This document shows, piece after piece, positions 1-9,145 of a stretch of DNA of 48,551 bases. Source of the DNA: Acanthaster planci (taxonomy: Eukaryota > Echinodermata > Asteroidea > Valvatida > Acanthasteridae); NCBI RefSeq assembly GCF_001949145.1, contig NW_019091512.1, positions 285,923-334,473 of the forward strand. Reading direction: 5' to 3'. Each line of letters opens with the position of its first letter. Within the stretch, counting starts at the first letter, position 1. The translations under genes were made by a program, and so were the position numbers. The notes beneath the pieces were generated by a model. The model saw only the letters and a list, made by a program, of their open reading frames with translations, made no database searches and was not told the origin of the DNA.

Positions 1-492
1 GACCCCTTTGGGTGTTAAGATCACGGCACAAAGCATGTTTGTTGGGATATAACTTTTTCTGAACAAAGAAACACGTTTATTTAAAAAGAAAGTGGTTCAT
101 TGACTCGTTCAAAGACTCGTTTATAGCGGGTGTTGGTTTTCACAGTGTTTGCTCTGCTGGGGACAAAATTCTGCGTGCACGGTCCTGTTTTGGGTGAAAT
201 CCTTGTCACCAAATCAAATTTCCTCAGACTGTTTCCTTGAAGTCCTCTAATGAGCCCTTTGGGACACAAGTACAAGCTATATACATGAAAGGCGTTTAGG
301 TAACCATATTAGAAAGTATGAGGTCTGAATTTGCGAGTGGCAAGGCCCAGCTCAGCAAACCAGTGAATATCTTCTCACAGACCGTCTGACAGCTCTGAGA
401 ACACAATATTCAAGGTTACGGCTAAGGCTATCTCCTGTTGGCGATAGCACAGATTTTCTACAAATTTGACTGACTTTGACATTTTTCACCAG
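1..492. other. Non-coding, probably an intron of the receptor gene
   Basis: No conserved exon is visible. The first recognisable exon starts at 493 after a CAG acceptor, and its protein begins well inside the amino-terminal domain, so at least one more upstream exon and the start codon must lie left of the window. Open frames here are short and resemble nothing I know. I therefore read this stretch as the 3' part of an intron. Confidence 0.6.
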
Positions 493-648
493 ACGGAGGT
501 AGCTATGATGTATGATGCCGTCAGCGTAGCCAAACTTGGTCTTCACCGCCTCAGTAACACTTCATTGGTGTCCACGCAGCAAGTGTCTTGCGAATCTACC
601 CAAAGTGCGTGGGACCTCGGCTTGAGTTACTATAACGCGGTGCAGTCG
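493..648 (+). CDS. GRIK: Kainate receptor exon: C-terminal part of amino-terminal domain
   Basis: 52 codons, residues 1-52 of the visible protein. The acceptor is CAG at 490-492 and the donor is GTAAAT at 649; both borders are phase 0. The start TEVAMMYDAVSV matches the 'TEAALMYDAV' stretch near the end of the GluK amino-terminal domain. The single cysteine (VSCES) lines up with the vertebrate 'LQC' cysteine that forms a disulfide in this extracellular domain. The domain drives subunit assembly. The middle of the exon is divergent from vertebrates, as is usual for this domain. Because the exon opens in mid-domain, an upstream exon must exist. Confidence 0.85.
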
Positions 649-2105
649 GTAAATATGATTATTTATAGGGTAACATTCTTGTCTTTGATGTAAACGTATT
701 CAGCGAAATAAGAAGAAATACGGTGATAATACTTGCATTTATTTTAATATTGAATGTACATATTTACGTATGGAAAATACTGTACTGTAGGTAATGACTT
801 TCGAAAGCACAAGTGGGGAAATGGGCTTACAGTGTACTGAACTTTGGAAATGGCCTATGTGGTCACAAACGATTTGATCTGACTATCCACAATACCTTAA
901 CGAGCGAGGCTGTCACAGCAATATGCCTCTGTACGAAACATGGCAGTACATTATTTTTTGTGATACGTGGTGTCAAGCTTACAAGCGGTTCTTACCAATG
1001 TAGCATGAAGGGGCCGTAATTTCCCCCAGAATGATGCAAACGTTCACGCTACACATTAAGTCAGAAAGAAAATAACCTGTCAAAAATTATCTTTTCCAAC
1101 AGAAAACAAACTGAGACAAAAAAACAAGAACTGTAAAAATGCCCTTCAGGACATGTTCCACCTACGTCCTTAATTCGATCCCTTTACCTTACCCATCATT
1201 TCACACAATAAGCCTGACTGGCCTACTTTTTCCCCATTTGTTTGTGCCCATTGAGCAACGTACTGCTACTCCAGGTAATCCCAACGTTTATAATAATATA
1301 TTATTGGCAAGTTTCGCGGGTGGCATTTTTTCCTGTAGAGGTTTCGTTCATTAACGGCGGTAGGTAGTCGGATTTGACGTTGAGATACGGTGTCATAGTT
1401 GCTTCTAAAGCATCGTGAGGTAGCGATTTGAATCACATGCTATCGAATTTCAGAAAAATTACAACAGAAGTCTTAAGTGGTACTTGTATTTCTATGTGAA
1501 TTGTGTTCTTGTGATCTGTAAAATACTAGCATGACGGTGTCTGTGAACAAACAAGCATATAGTTGATGGAGTCAAGGCTTCAGATTAAATACAAATTTCA
1601 AAAACAAATCCACAACCGTGAGAGTGCAGAATGATTCTAGTTCATGAAAGAGAGAAGCTCTCCTTTCGGGATGATGGGGTGTAATTTTGATATCTTATTT
1701 TCAGTGCGACTGAAACTCACAGCATGAGGTTAATTTGAATGATCTACGTGACTAATCTGCTTGTTGCATTCCCACTGCATGACAGAAAAGGCGGGTTCGA
1801 CTTTTTGTCAGAAATATGTGCCCAGTACAGGAAAGAAAATTATTGAACCACTTGACGTACCTCACTGGGTGGAAGGATATTTGCATGTCTAGAAAGGATA
1901 GGTTTTGTCGTACGAGACAATTTTAGGGGGGCAATTTTGATGCATTCTGTTCAGAGTCGGTTTGTATTATTGACGGGGAGAACGGCCTACAGGATTTCCT
2001 ACTCTTGCTTTCTCTTCATTTGTATCTTTTGTTGGTTTTGGCTTTCCGTGTTGACGTCACCGCATTAGTAGAAATTAATTCTTTTGAAATATAATTGATT
2101 GATAG
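649..2105 (+). other. Intron 1 of the visible receptor gene (1457 bp)
   Basis: AT-rich, with no recognisable exon, repeat or RNA gene. The donor is GTAAAT. The acceptor TTGATAG has a poor pyrimidine tract, but the protein on both sides matches the family without a gap. Confidence 0.8.
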
Positions 2106-2213
2106 GTCAATATGCCTGACGGATTAACGGGCCAGATACGGTTTGGATCGCACGGGGAGAGAGTGAACCCAAAGTTCTTCGTCTCAGAACTTGGCCCGTC
2201 GGGTATGGAGCAG
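2106..2213 (+). CDS. GRIK: Kainate receptor exon: end of amino-terminal domain
   Basis: 36 codons, phase 0 at both ends, acceptor TAG at 2103-2105, donor GTGAGG at 2214. It encodes PDGLTGQIRFG, the strongly conserved GLTG-R-I-F motif that closes the periplasmic-binding-like amino-terminal fold, and ends in SELGPSGMEQ, matching 'SLKEEGLEK' in vertebrates. The frame stays open into the intron up to about 2450, but the following residues have no family match while the exon at 3126 continues the alignment exactly. That supports splicing at 2213. Confidence 0.9.
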
Positions 2214-3125
2214 GTGAGGATTATCTCTCTCCATCAGTGGATCAAGGATAGCAATTCCCGTGAAGAATTGGACTATGTCCTTCAGTGCTGCGTTTTCCGG
2301 CCGAAATCAGACCAACCTGTTTTCCCCTGGACACATTGTGGAGGGGTTGGAACTGAATGGTCATGTTTTCCACCCGTGCCGTGGGTTATAGTCCGGCGCG
2401 AAGAAATGCGGGGTGCGTGTCCTGCGGCGGCACACGTTGTTTATTGTTGACTCCCTAAGGCGAGAAAACATGGTACTTGCATGTATTAAGGAAAGAGATG
2501 CACAGAGTATCTCGACCAAGAATCTGTTGGTCACAGATCAGTTTGAGCACGAGTTCACTGCACATACTCGGGAGACTATAGAAGCTTGACAGGTTTCATG
2601 TCAATTATTGTACAAATAAGAGACCTTTAGATTTTTTTCTTTAAAGAGCTGGCTTAGTGCTTTTACCACTTTACATATGGAAGCTTCCTGGATGCGCAGC
2701 GCTTGCATACTTGAATAGGCCTTCTCCATGGGTAGGCCACATCGAAATTGAAAGTGATGTCAACTCTTCATTTCTTTTTAAACTGAAGGCATCAATGAAA
2801 AGATGAAAATTAATATAAAAATTAGTATACCTGTTTACTTTGGTTAATAATTTCATATTGTGATAAACTACTTTAGTGTTTTACGCCAGATTTGGGGGAA
2901 AATGTAAAAGGCCTAGAACCTACAGAAATTCTAAAATGGTATGACCGAGATGGTAATGGACTGGTTTATTAGCGCATGCGTAGCGAATATGGCCGGCCAG
3001 ATACTTGCAATATGTAGGCCTAGGATTGGTAGCACATGTGAAGCATTCACAAACAAATTAATAAAAAGTGAGATTAATTAAAGTGTGCGATGTGACATCT
3101 TCGCTATTTTCTGGGTCTTCTTAAG
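2214..3125 (+). other. Intron 2 (912 bp)
   Basis: No exon or repeat recognised. It contains one copy of the palindrome TAGGCCTA at 3015-3022. The acceptor is TTCTTAAG at 3118-3125. Confidence 0.85.
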
Positions 3126-3230
3126 ATTGGAACGTGGAACATCATGGATGGCCTGCATTTCAAGCGTGCCGTGGAGGAACAGTTAAACACCAGCACAGCA
3201 AACAGATCGCTGAGAGTCACCACCATATTG
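3126..3230 (+). CDS. GRIK: Kainate receptor exon: linker from amino-terminal domain to S1
   Basis: 35 codons, phase 0 at both ends, donor GTAAGA at 3231. It begins IGTWN and ends LRVTTIL, matching the family linker 'IGTWDP...SLIVTTIL' that leads into the ligand-binding domain. It carries two N-glycosylation sequons close together, NTS and NRS. Vertebrate GluK subunits have a similar pair at this place, which suits an extracellular linker. The last residues join directly to the next exon (TTIL then EKPYVM). Confidence 0.93.
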
Positions 3231-3872
3231 GTAAGAAATACTCCACTCGTGGAAAAGCCACCTGATCCTCGGCCATAAAATCTTTAGCATTTCTATCTAG
3301 GATTGTGCAATGTCGTGGATCATGGTTTCGACGGTCTGTTATTGATACGGATAGGGCTGCCACAAAGCACGTCACACGACTGCCCTTTGTTACTGTCAAT
3401 TACGATGAAGAACGCTTGTGCGCGGAATTAGTAGTAACTCTGTAGCTTGAGAACAGAGAGTATGTGTTCGATTTGGGAATCTTGCACTGCACTGTGGACA
3501 GTCCACCTCCTTTGGGTCATTTAATCCTCGAGTGATTCGCTTGTACAGCCACCCTGCCAAGCCGTACACTTTCACTTTATATCATTGTCCCACATGGCAA
3601 AGCCGATCACAAGTCAACTCATAATTTGGCCATAAGTAAGGCTAAAGAACATAACATGGGTTTATTATTTTTTTACAGAGAAACAACAGAATACTTTTTC
3701 ATTGCGAATTCATCTGAATATAGCTTGTGATTTTTTTCATGCGGTGAATTTATTACAGCTTCGCCTCGTTGTGCTTTCTACATGAAAGTTGGCTGACCAA
3801 AGCCATTGAGAGTCAGAGTTGTACAGACCCCAACCCTCCACTGACAACCCCTTTGCCTTCTGTTCTAAACAG
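3231..3872 (+). other. Intron 3 (642 bp)
   Basis: No feature beyond the splice sites: donor GTAAGA, acceptor TTCTAAACAG. Overlapping open frames near its 3' end are out-of-frame readings across the acceptor. Confidence 0.9.
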
Positions 3873-4082
3873 GAGAAGCCGTACGTCATGCTGCGAGAGA
3901 CTACAGACGGTACCAAGCTCGCGGATAACGAACGATTCGAAGGCTTCTGCATCGACCTGCTCAAGATGGTGTCGGCGGACGTGGGATTCGATTACCAGAT
4001 CCAGTTGGTGAACGACGGCAACTACGGAGCGGAAACGGAGAACGGAGAATGGAACGGCATGATCGGCGAACTCATGCAAGGG
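3873..4082 (+). CDS. GRIK: Kainate receptor exon: S1 half of the glutamate-binding domain
   Basis: 70 codons, phase 0 at both ends, acceptor CAG, donor GTAAGT at 4083. It opens with EKPYVML and contains RFEGFCIDLLKM, followed by QLVNDGNYGA, the standard S1 lobe of ionotropic glutamate receptors. The tyrosine in NYGA corresponds to the GluK2 tyrosine that stacks over the bound glutamate. GEWNGMIGELMQG runs into the next exon. It acts outside the cell as half of the clamshell that closes on glutamate. Length and order match the vertebrate proteins without large insertions. Confidence 0.97.
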
Positions 4083-4367
4083 GTAAGTCCAACCTGAGCC
4101 GTGGCATTTTGGGATTCAGCGTTCTTCATTAGCGCGATTGCGTAATCTCAAGCTGTGTTTTTCTTTCATGTAGAGTTTCGGGTTACCTTTGATCAGTGCG
4201 AGGGGTGCTAGAGCTGCATAACGAGATTACTTAATCATTCTCTTCAAACAAGTCAGCATCGCATGTCTTATCCCAAAGGTTCCAAAGATCTCCCACACAA
4301 GAATTCCTAAGTTTCGTTATATCCAGCAAGAAATGAGACCGAGCGGTACCCCCACATATCCAATCGC

Positions 4368-4424
4368 TATACACACTCTATACTATTACATATACTATTA
4401 CATATACTATACATACTCTATACC
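4368..4424. repeat. Short tandem repeat, 12-bp unit
   Basis: The unit TATACTATTACA occurs twice in succession (4379-4402), with decayed partial copies on both sides. It lies inside intron 4 of the receptor gene, about 200 bases before the hairpin. Confidence 0.8.
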
Positions 4425-4623
4425 ATCCCCCATGTCTGAAAAGATTTCCTCAGATTTCAGTGAAACAATGACCAACACAAAGCAGGGGGGGGTTCTCCGT
4501 CTCATATCTTGCTTCATATGGAAACATGCTTTTCAAGTAAACTTTTCAAAATCCAATACTGTCATTGCTTTCACCTGTAACGTCTGTATTTCATGTATCG
4601 GTATTCAGTTGAATGCGCTTATC

Positions 4624-4919
4624 GTGCACCCGATCCGACTACCCACCGCTACTTATAAGCGAGGCCTGTGCAGCAAAATAGCCTGCAAGAACTGTGATGC
4701 TAATATATTATCGTATGATGCAATACAGTGGCACACTTATAAGTGAGGCTAGTCAGCGTCAAAAACATTTGGAGGCAGAAAGCTCGAACAAGCCTCACTT
4801 ATATGTGTGCCTTCTGTATTGCATCATACAATAATATATTAGCACCACAGTTAGAGCATGGCCATTTAGCTTCACAGGCCTCACTTATAAGTAGCGATGG
4901 GTAGTCGGATGGGGTGCAC
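4624..4919. repeat. Long imperfect inverted repeat (fold-back, MITE-like)
   Basis: The left arm 4624-4750 and right arm 4790-4919 are reverse complements over about 127-130 bases, at roughly 85% identity by eye, separated by a 39-base loop. Both arms contain CTACTTATAAG near the outer end, TGCTAATATATTA and GATGCAATACAG in the middle, and a CACTTATA/TATAAGTG-type block at the inner end. The outermost match is GTGCAC on both sides. No transposase frame is present, so a non-autonomous fold-back element is the likeliest origin. In the pre-mRNA it would form a long stem. Confidence 0.88.
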
Positions 4920-5040
4920 CGTAACGTATGTAAAACAAAAGCGAAAACAAAATAAGCTGCAGAATGTGCCACCAGTTAATTTTATGGAATCCTTTATCTT
5001 GAAAAGTCTTTAACCATTCCCCCCAACTTGGCCAACACAG

Positions 5041-5601
5041 CAAGCAGACTTAGCGGTGGCCCCTCTAACAATCTCCTACGTCCGGGAACAAGTGGTAGAC
5101 TTCTCCAAGCCCTTCATGCACCTGGGTATCACGATCTTGTACCGAGTTCCTGAGCCCCAGAACCCCGGTGTCTTCTCCTTTCTCAACCCGCTGTCCTTTG
5201 ATATCTGGATGTACGTGGTTATCGCCTTCCTGGTGGTGGCCCTGACCATGTTCCTGTTAGCCCGGTTTAGCCCCTACGAGTGGTACAACGAGCACCCCTG
5301 CAACCCCGACTACGACAAAGTCGAGAACCAGTTCACGCTCTTGAGCTGCATCTGGTTTGCCTTCGGCGGGCTCATGCAGCAAGGCTCAGAGGTCAACCCC
5401 CGGGCCTTCTCCACCAGGGTCTTGAGCGGCTTCTGGTGGTTCTTCTCCCTCATCCTAGTGTCGTCCTACACCGCCAACCTGGCTGCCTTCCTGACCGTGG
5501 AACGGATGGTGTCGCCTATCGAGAGTGCTGATGACATGGCCAAGCAGACTAAGATAGAGTACGGAACGAGGAGTAGCGGCTCCACACACACATTCTTTAA
5601 G
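5041..5601 (+). CDS. GRIK: Kainate receptor exon: S1 end, M1, pore loop, M3, S2 start
   Basis: 187 codons, phase 0 at both ends, donor GTAACT at 5602. In order: [10 protein letters not shown] (5059-5088), whose Pro, Thr and Arg are the glutamate contacts of the family; [10 protein letters not shown]1 from IWMYVVIAF; the pore loop [14 protein letters not shown]3 with SYTANLAAF (5464-5490), the gate motif of all ionotropic glutamate receptors; then KQTKIEYG and SGSTHTFF, whose Ser-Thr also bind glutamate. The Q/R-site codon is genomic CAG (5377-5379), so the unedited, calcium-permeable form is encoded. Glu and Asp of VREQVVDF match GluK2 residues that bind a modulatory sodium ion. One exon here covers what mammals split into several. 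Confidence 0.98.
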
Positions 5602-6134
5602 GTAACTAAAAACATAGTTCTCTCTTTATAGCAGCAAATATCTCAGATTGAAAGCTGATTTAGCGTCCTAGATCTAGGTCCTAGCACCCTACACCATCCG
5701 TGTACTTCACGTTAATCTGCAATGTTAAACATACCCAATTGCCCCTTCCGTCGCTTCCAGTATGGAGGTACCACATTCGCCTTTTTCAACAAATTATCTG
5801 CCGTTCTGTGACATTCCCCAAACCTGCAGGCTGTGCACACAGGTCCGTTATGTTTTTGATATAGACTTCTGACTTAAGCTCCATAATTCTCACTGAAATT
5901 TAAAGAGATGCTGATCCAACAGCAGCGACCTGTCTTATTATTGGGAAAATTTTCTCAGCAGGTTTAAGGAATTCCAAGACAATAATCGCTCACGTTATTA
6001 AATGGAGTGTTGATAGATTTCCTCAAGGTATCTGATGTAATCTGCCAGGTTACTGGGTGAGCTTGAATGGAACTGGTTTAAAAAGAAAAGCCTCTTTCAC
6101 TAAGAAGTTGATGCATCATTTTCCGCACTGACAG
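5602..6134 (+). other. Intron 5 (533 bp)
   Basis: Donor GTAACT, acceptor CACTGACAG. No repeat or RNA gene recognised. Confidence 0.9.
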
Positions 6135-6363
6135 CGTTCGAACATTGAGACGTACAAGACGATGTGGGAGTTTATGAGCTCACGACCAAACGTCTTTATG
6201 GACACGTACGGTGAAGGCATCCAGAGGGTCCTGACTGAGAAGAACTACGCCTTCCTGATGGAGTCCACTATGGCAGAGTACGTGGTATCACGGAACTGCA
6301 AAAATCTGACCACCATCGGCGGACTGTTAAACTCCAGAGGGTACGGCATCGGGACCCCACTAG
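6135..6363 (+). CDS. GRIK: Kainate receptor exon: S2 half of the glutamate-binding domain
   Basis: 76 codons plus one base; phase 0 start, phase 1 end; donor GTACGA at 6364. It encodes [12 protein letters not shown], then [19 protein letters not shown], where the Glu of MEST is the residue that holds the glutamate amino group in the family. [13 protein letters not shown] follows; its cysteine pairs with the one in the next exon. It ends in GYGIGTPL, and the split glycine codon is completed at 6880-6881. Lysine is inserted after RNC compared with vertebrate 'RNCNLTQ'; otherwise the alignment is gap-poor. Confidence 0.97.
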
Positions 6364-6879
6364 GTACGACTGAGCTTCGGTGCGACTATAGTGCTGAATA
6401 TGACGGATGGGACTTGTGTTGACGGAAGGATTTAAACCAGCTGATTCTCCCAATTAGATGAAGCAAAATTGCGCTTACTTGATCATTTTAAATGAAACAA
6501 CGTAGTTGGACCCCCTGAAAGTGCGTCCAGCATGAAATTGACAATTTTACCAATGCAAGTACCGCTGATACCGGTCAATCTTATCTACCAGCCACAACAT
6601 TTAAATTCTAACCTCCTCAGTCTGTGTCATAAAGGTTTGTGTGGAATACAGTTTTGATGTTTTTTTTTTCCATTTAAAAATTATGACAAAGTCTCCTTAG
6701 ATATGAGTTGGGAACACCTGGAAGTAAATTTCATTTTTTTTACCGCTATAATAAAGCCTTGTTTGACGAAAGACAGATAAGAATATATGATTGTTAGGTA
6801 TCGCAGGTAACTACGGCAGGCAATTCTGAAGGAAGCCTAGGTCCAATAACCGTGAGGCTTTTCACGTCTCCGCCCGCAG
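6364..6879 (+). other. Intron 6 (516 bp), the only phase-1 intron
   Basis: Donor GTACGA, acceptor CGCCCGCAG. No repeat or RNA gene recognised. A homopolymer run of T sits near 6660. Confidence 0.9.
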
Positions 6880-7136
6880 GATCCAAGTTGCGGGATAAGA
6901 TTACCAACTCCATCCTCCGCCTGGAGGAGAACGAGGACCTGATGAAGCTCAAGACTAAGTGGTGGAACGCGGGGAATTGCATGGTGGAGCCCACCAATAA
7001 CCAGGACGCCAACGAGCTGGGGCTGTCCAACATAGGGGGTATCTTCCTGGTGCTGATTGCGGGCGTGGTGCTGGGCATCCTGGTGGCGGTGGCCGAGTTC
7101 ATCTGGAAGTCCCGGCAGAACGCCGAGATAGATCGG
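6880..7136 (+). CDS. GRIK: Kainate receptor exon: end of S2 and M4 helix
   Basis: 257 bases; phase 1 start (completes Gly), phase 0 end; donor GTGAGG at 7137. It encodes GSKLRDKITNSILRLEE, then LKTKWWNAGNC, the family KWW signature followed by the second S2 disulfide cysteine. NIGGIFLVLIAGVVLGI starts M4, which crosses the membrane and ends at EFIWKSRQ. The exon finishes AEIDR, at the start of the cytoplasmic tail. GSKLRDK replaces the vertebrate GSPYRDK. The minus-strand open frames across it are shadows. Confidence 0.97.
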
Positions 7137-7467
7137 GTGAGGATGCTTGTCATAGAGAGTTTGCATTGCTGCCATCTTGGTGGCCAGTGGGTTTGTTCCA
7201 CATAATATGCACGATGGAGGCCTCCCTGTGGAACAAAAGAACTGTCGTGCAAGATGGCTATCGCAAAGCCCCTGTACAATTAGTTAGGGAACCTTTTAAT
7301 TGGGTATTTACACCAGACATATCGTCCGCAAGGTTTGGCAATAAACTTGTAAAGCTGAATTAGATAAGCTTTATACGATTTGTTGATGCTGCTTCAAGGA
7401 AGTGCAGTTAATTTTTTCAGAAAAAAAGGTTATCATTCTTTTGCATCTCTTCTTTTCTTTTACACAG
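7137..7467 (+). other. Intron 7 (331 bp), one third of it a fold-back element
   Basis: Donor GTGAGG, acceptor TTTTACACAG with a good pyrimidine tract. A 111-bp inverted-repeat element begins 23 bases after the donor. Confidence 0.9.
7160..7270. mobile_element. Short fold-back MITE-like element, copy A
   Basis: The outer ends are inverted: TTTGCATTGCTGCCATCTTG on the left and the reverse complement of GATAGCCATCTTGCACGAC on the right. A second copy of the same length and order, roughly 70-75% identical by eye, lies at 22066-22178. Two dispersed copies with inverted ends and no coding capacity fit a miniature inverted-repeat transposable element. Target-site duplications are not clear. Confidence 0.75.
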
Positions 7468-7632
7468 AAATCACTATGTGCGGAAATGATGTCTGAGTTC
7501 CGTTTTGCCTGTCGATGTAACGGAAAGCCCCGATCTCAACGCAATATAGACCATAAGTACATGCCCGCGCCCTACCCAAGTGGACTGAACGGACAAACGT
7601 TTCCCATGAGCATGGCGGAAACCGTGGCGTAG
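7468..7632 (+). CDS. GRIK: Kainate receptor last coding exon: cytoplasmic tail with PDZ ligand
   Basis: 54 codons and stop TAG (7630-7632); phase 0 start after CAG. KSLCAEMMSEFR corresponds to the GluK2 'RSFCSAMVEELR' start of the tail, and the tail is short (about 50-60 residues). The protein ends in ETVA. Vertebrate GluK2 ends in ETMA, a class I PDZ ligand that binds PSD-95-type scaffolds, so synaptic anchoring is probably shared. Between these two conserved ends the tail is unlike vertebrates and contains basic and proline-rich stretches. Alternative tails spliced from elsewhere cannot be excluded. Confidence 0.95.
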   Translation, partial: KSLCAEMMSEFRFACRCNGKPRSQRNIDHKYMPAPYPSGLNGQTFPMSMAETVA

Positions 7633-9145
7633 AGCAAGCCGTGTCTTTCTCCAAATTCAGAGAGGGGAACACATCTCAATACAAATGACATGTAAATACA
7701 GCAAGAAAATTTACTAAGAAATTAGACTGCCGCAAAACATCCAGGGCTTCCAAACAAAACGGCAGGGCTGATGACGAGTCTGTGAGATGGTGGAAAGCTG
7801 CACCACTGTGCAAAGGAAGACGGTAGTGGTGTCTGGCGGTTCCAGATGTATCTTCACTGTCCGCCGCATTTGACAGAAAAAATCAGGTCGACTAGGTGCT
7901 GGGCTGAGGTGAAGAAAAAAGTGCCCACTTTGCCACTGTACGATTGTTCGAGTTGGACGTTGTGGTTTGCCAGTGCCGGCGACGATAGGCCGTCCATTCT
8001 TCTTGTGCGTCCGCGAAATCAGTGTTGAAAATCATGGCGAGTCGAGTTCCGTGGTGGGAGTGTAAACCAGCTTTCCAGTCTGATTATGCACTGGAAGATA
8101 TAAAAACTTGAGCAAATGGAGTACTAACAAAGGATTGAACAATTCAACTCGGTCTGTGTCGGCTTTGGAACATAATACCTTAGTACTCAAGTCTTATATG
8201 CTTTTGAAAACGTTGGTCCAAGTTAGAAGCAGTCTACCATGTAAATAGAGGCTTTGCTCCAAAGATTTCCAGTGAGCGAAATTCCACTGAAACGGCTCTG
8301 CTTAGGAGCCTTTAAATTTTTTCACAGTTTTAAAGTTTTTTAGGTCATACAAGTGTAATGTTACCCCATCACTTATGGCTGAGTTTCTCTTTAAGCCTCG
8401 GTACTACCAATTCCCATCTGAAACGCTCTTTCGTCCAATATGCATTTCTGTTACACTTAGAAAAGGTTTCCAAAGCATTTGAATGTGGAGTTCCTTTGTG
8501 GACGACACTTATATTGCAGACTGCAAGGCTGAAATGCAGTTCTTTGTTCGGTCCAGCTGCAATGGTAAAAGCACTGGATCAGAGCTTGACAATGTCATTT
8601 GAAATAAACCGAAGTAAGAGTATTGTTGTACGTGAAAATACCGACGATCTGCTATTAAAATTAGTCCGATGATGCACAATGTTGTGCAGTATTTCCTATT
8701 TTTTTTTCGAGTACACGGACGTATGATTACCTTGAAAATGGCGAATAGTTTGTTGTGTTTTTCTATCTGGAGACAAATTTATATTCTGTAGCGAAAACCA
8801 TACTTTCAAATTGTTGATGAGGGATTATTTATAATAATTATGTGACTGAAAGTATTGTTTCTAAAGTGTGATTGTTGATAATTTTACATATATATTACAT
8901 TATTTCGGAAGTCTTTGTTTCAGCAGTGGATATTTCTCTTATATGAGAACAGAAACAGGCATCCGGCCTGAGTAGAAGACTGTAATTTTATTTCCATATT
9001 TAAAGCCTTACTGGGAAATTGGAGCTATTGGGGGCAAATAATAAGCGCGCAACCAGCTAAGGGAATGTCTACAGGAGATCGCTGTTCGATGGAAGAATAC
9101 GCCTTCGAAATCGAATAGATTCAAGACCAAAGATAAATAAATAAA
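7633..9145 (+). other. Probable 3' UTR of the receptor gene
   Basis: It follows the stop codon without a recognisable intron. Poly(A) signal candidates are AATAAA at 8603-8608 and two overlapping ones at 9136-9141 and 9140-9145; which one is used is unknown. TGTAAATA, the Pumilio-binding core, occurs at 7691-7698 and 8240-8247. A 104-codon open frame at 8358-8672 has no family resemblance. Confidence 0.5.

Larger units (their letters stand above)
4083..5040 (+). other. Intron 4 (958 bp) with short tandem repeat and large hairpin
   Basis: Donor GTAAGT, acceptor CAACACAG. The intron holds a short tandem repeat (4368-4424) and a long imperfect inverted repeat (4624-4919) that ends 121 bases before the exon encoding the pore. 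An open frame of 137 codons from 4333 runs through both repeats and is not coding. Confidence 0.9.
493..7632 (+). other. GRIK: Gene span: kainate-type ionotropic glutamate receptor, 5'-truncated
   Basis: Eight exons join in one frame to 596 residues plus a stop codon. Vertebrate GluK subunits have roughly 900, so about the first 300 residues (signal peptide and most of the amino-terminal domain) are missing to the left. Splice phases are 0,0,0,0,0,1,0 from the first to the seventh intron, all with GT/AG borders. The product is a glutamate-gated cation channel subunit of the plasma membrane that works as a tetramer. S1 reads [10 protein letters not shown], as in GluK1-3; GluK4/5 lack this proline. 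That places it with the GluK1-3 group, but which vertebrate paralogue it matches cannot be decided by eye. Exons are GC-richer than the AT-rich introns. Confidence 0.95.

Noticed and set aside
2214-2450. Extension of the exon at 2106 by reading through the donor
   Set aside because: Residues after 2213 have no family match, while the exon at 3126 continues the alignment exactly in phase 0.
4333-4746. 137-codon frame in intron 4
   Set aside because: Runs through a tandem repeat and the left arm of the hairpin; not conserved in the receptor family.
5041-5046. Alternative acceptor at CAAGCAG (exon start 5047)
   Set aside because: Starting at 5041 gives QADLAVAPL, which matches the family (RADLAVAPL). 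The later site would remove two conserved positions, although a two-codon variant is not impossible.
6794-7279. 161-codon minus-strand frame
   Set aside because: Antisense shadow of the M4 exon (6880-7136), whose plus-strand translation matches the kainate receptor family.
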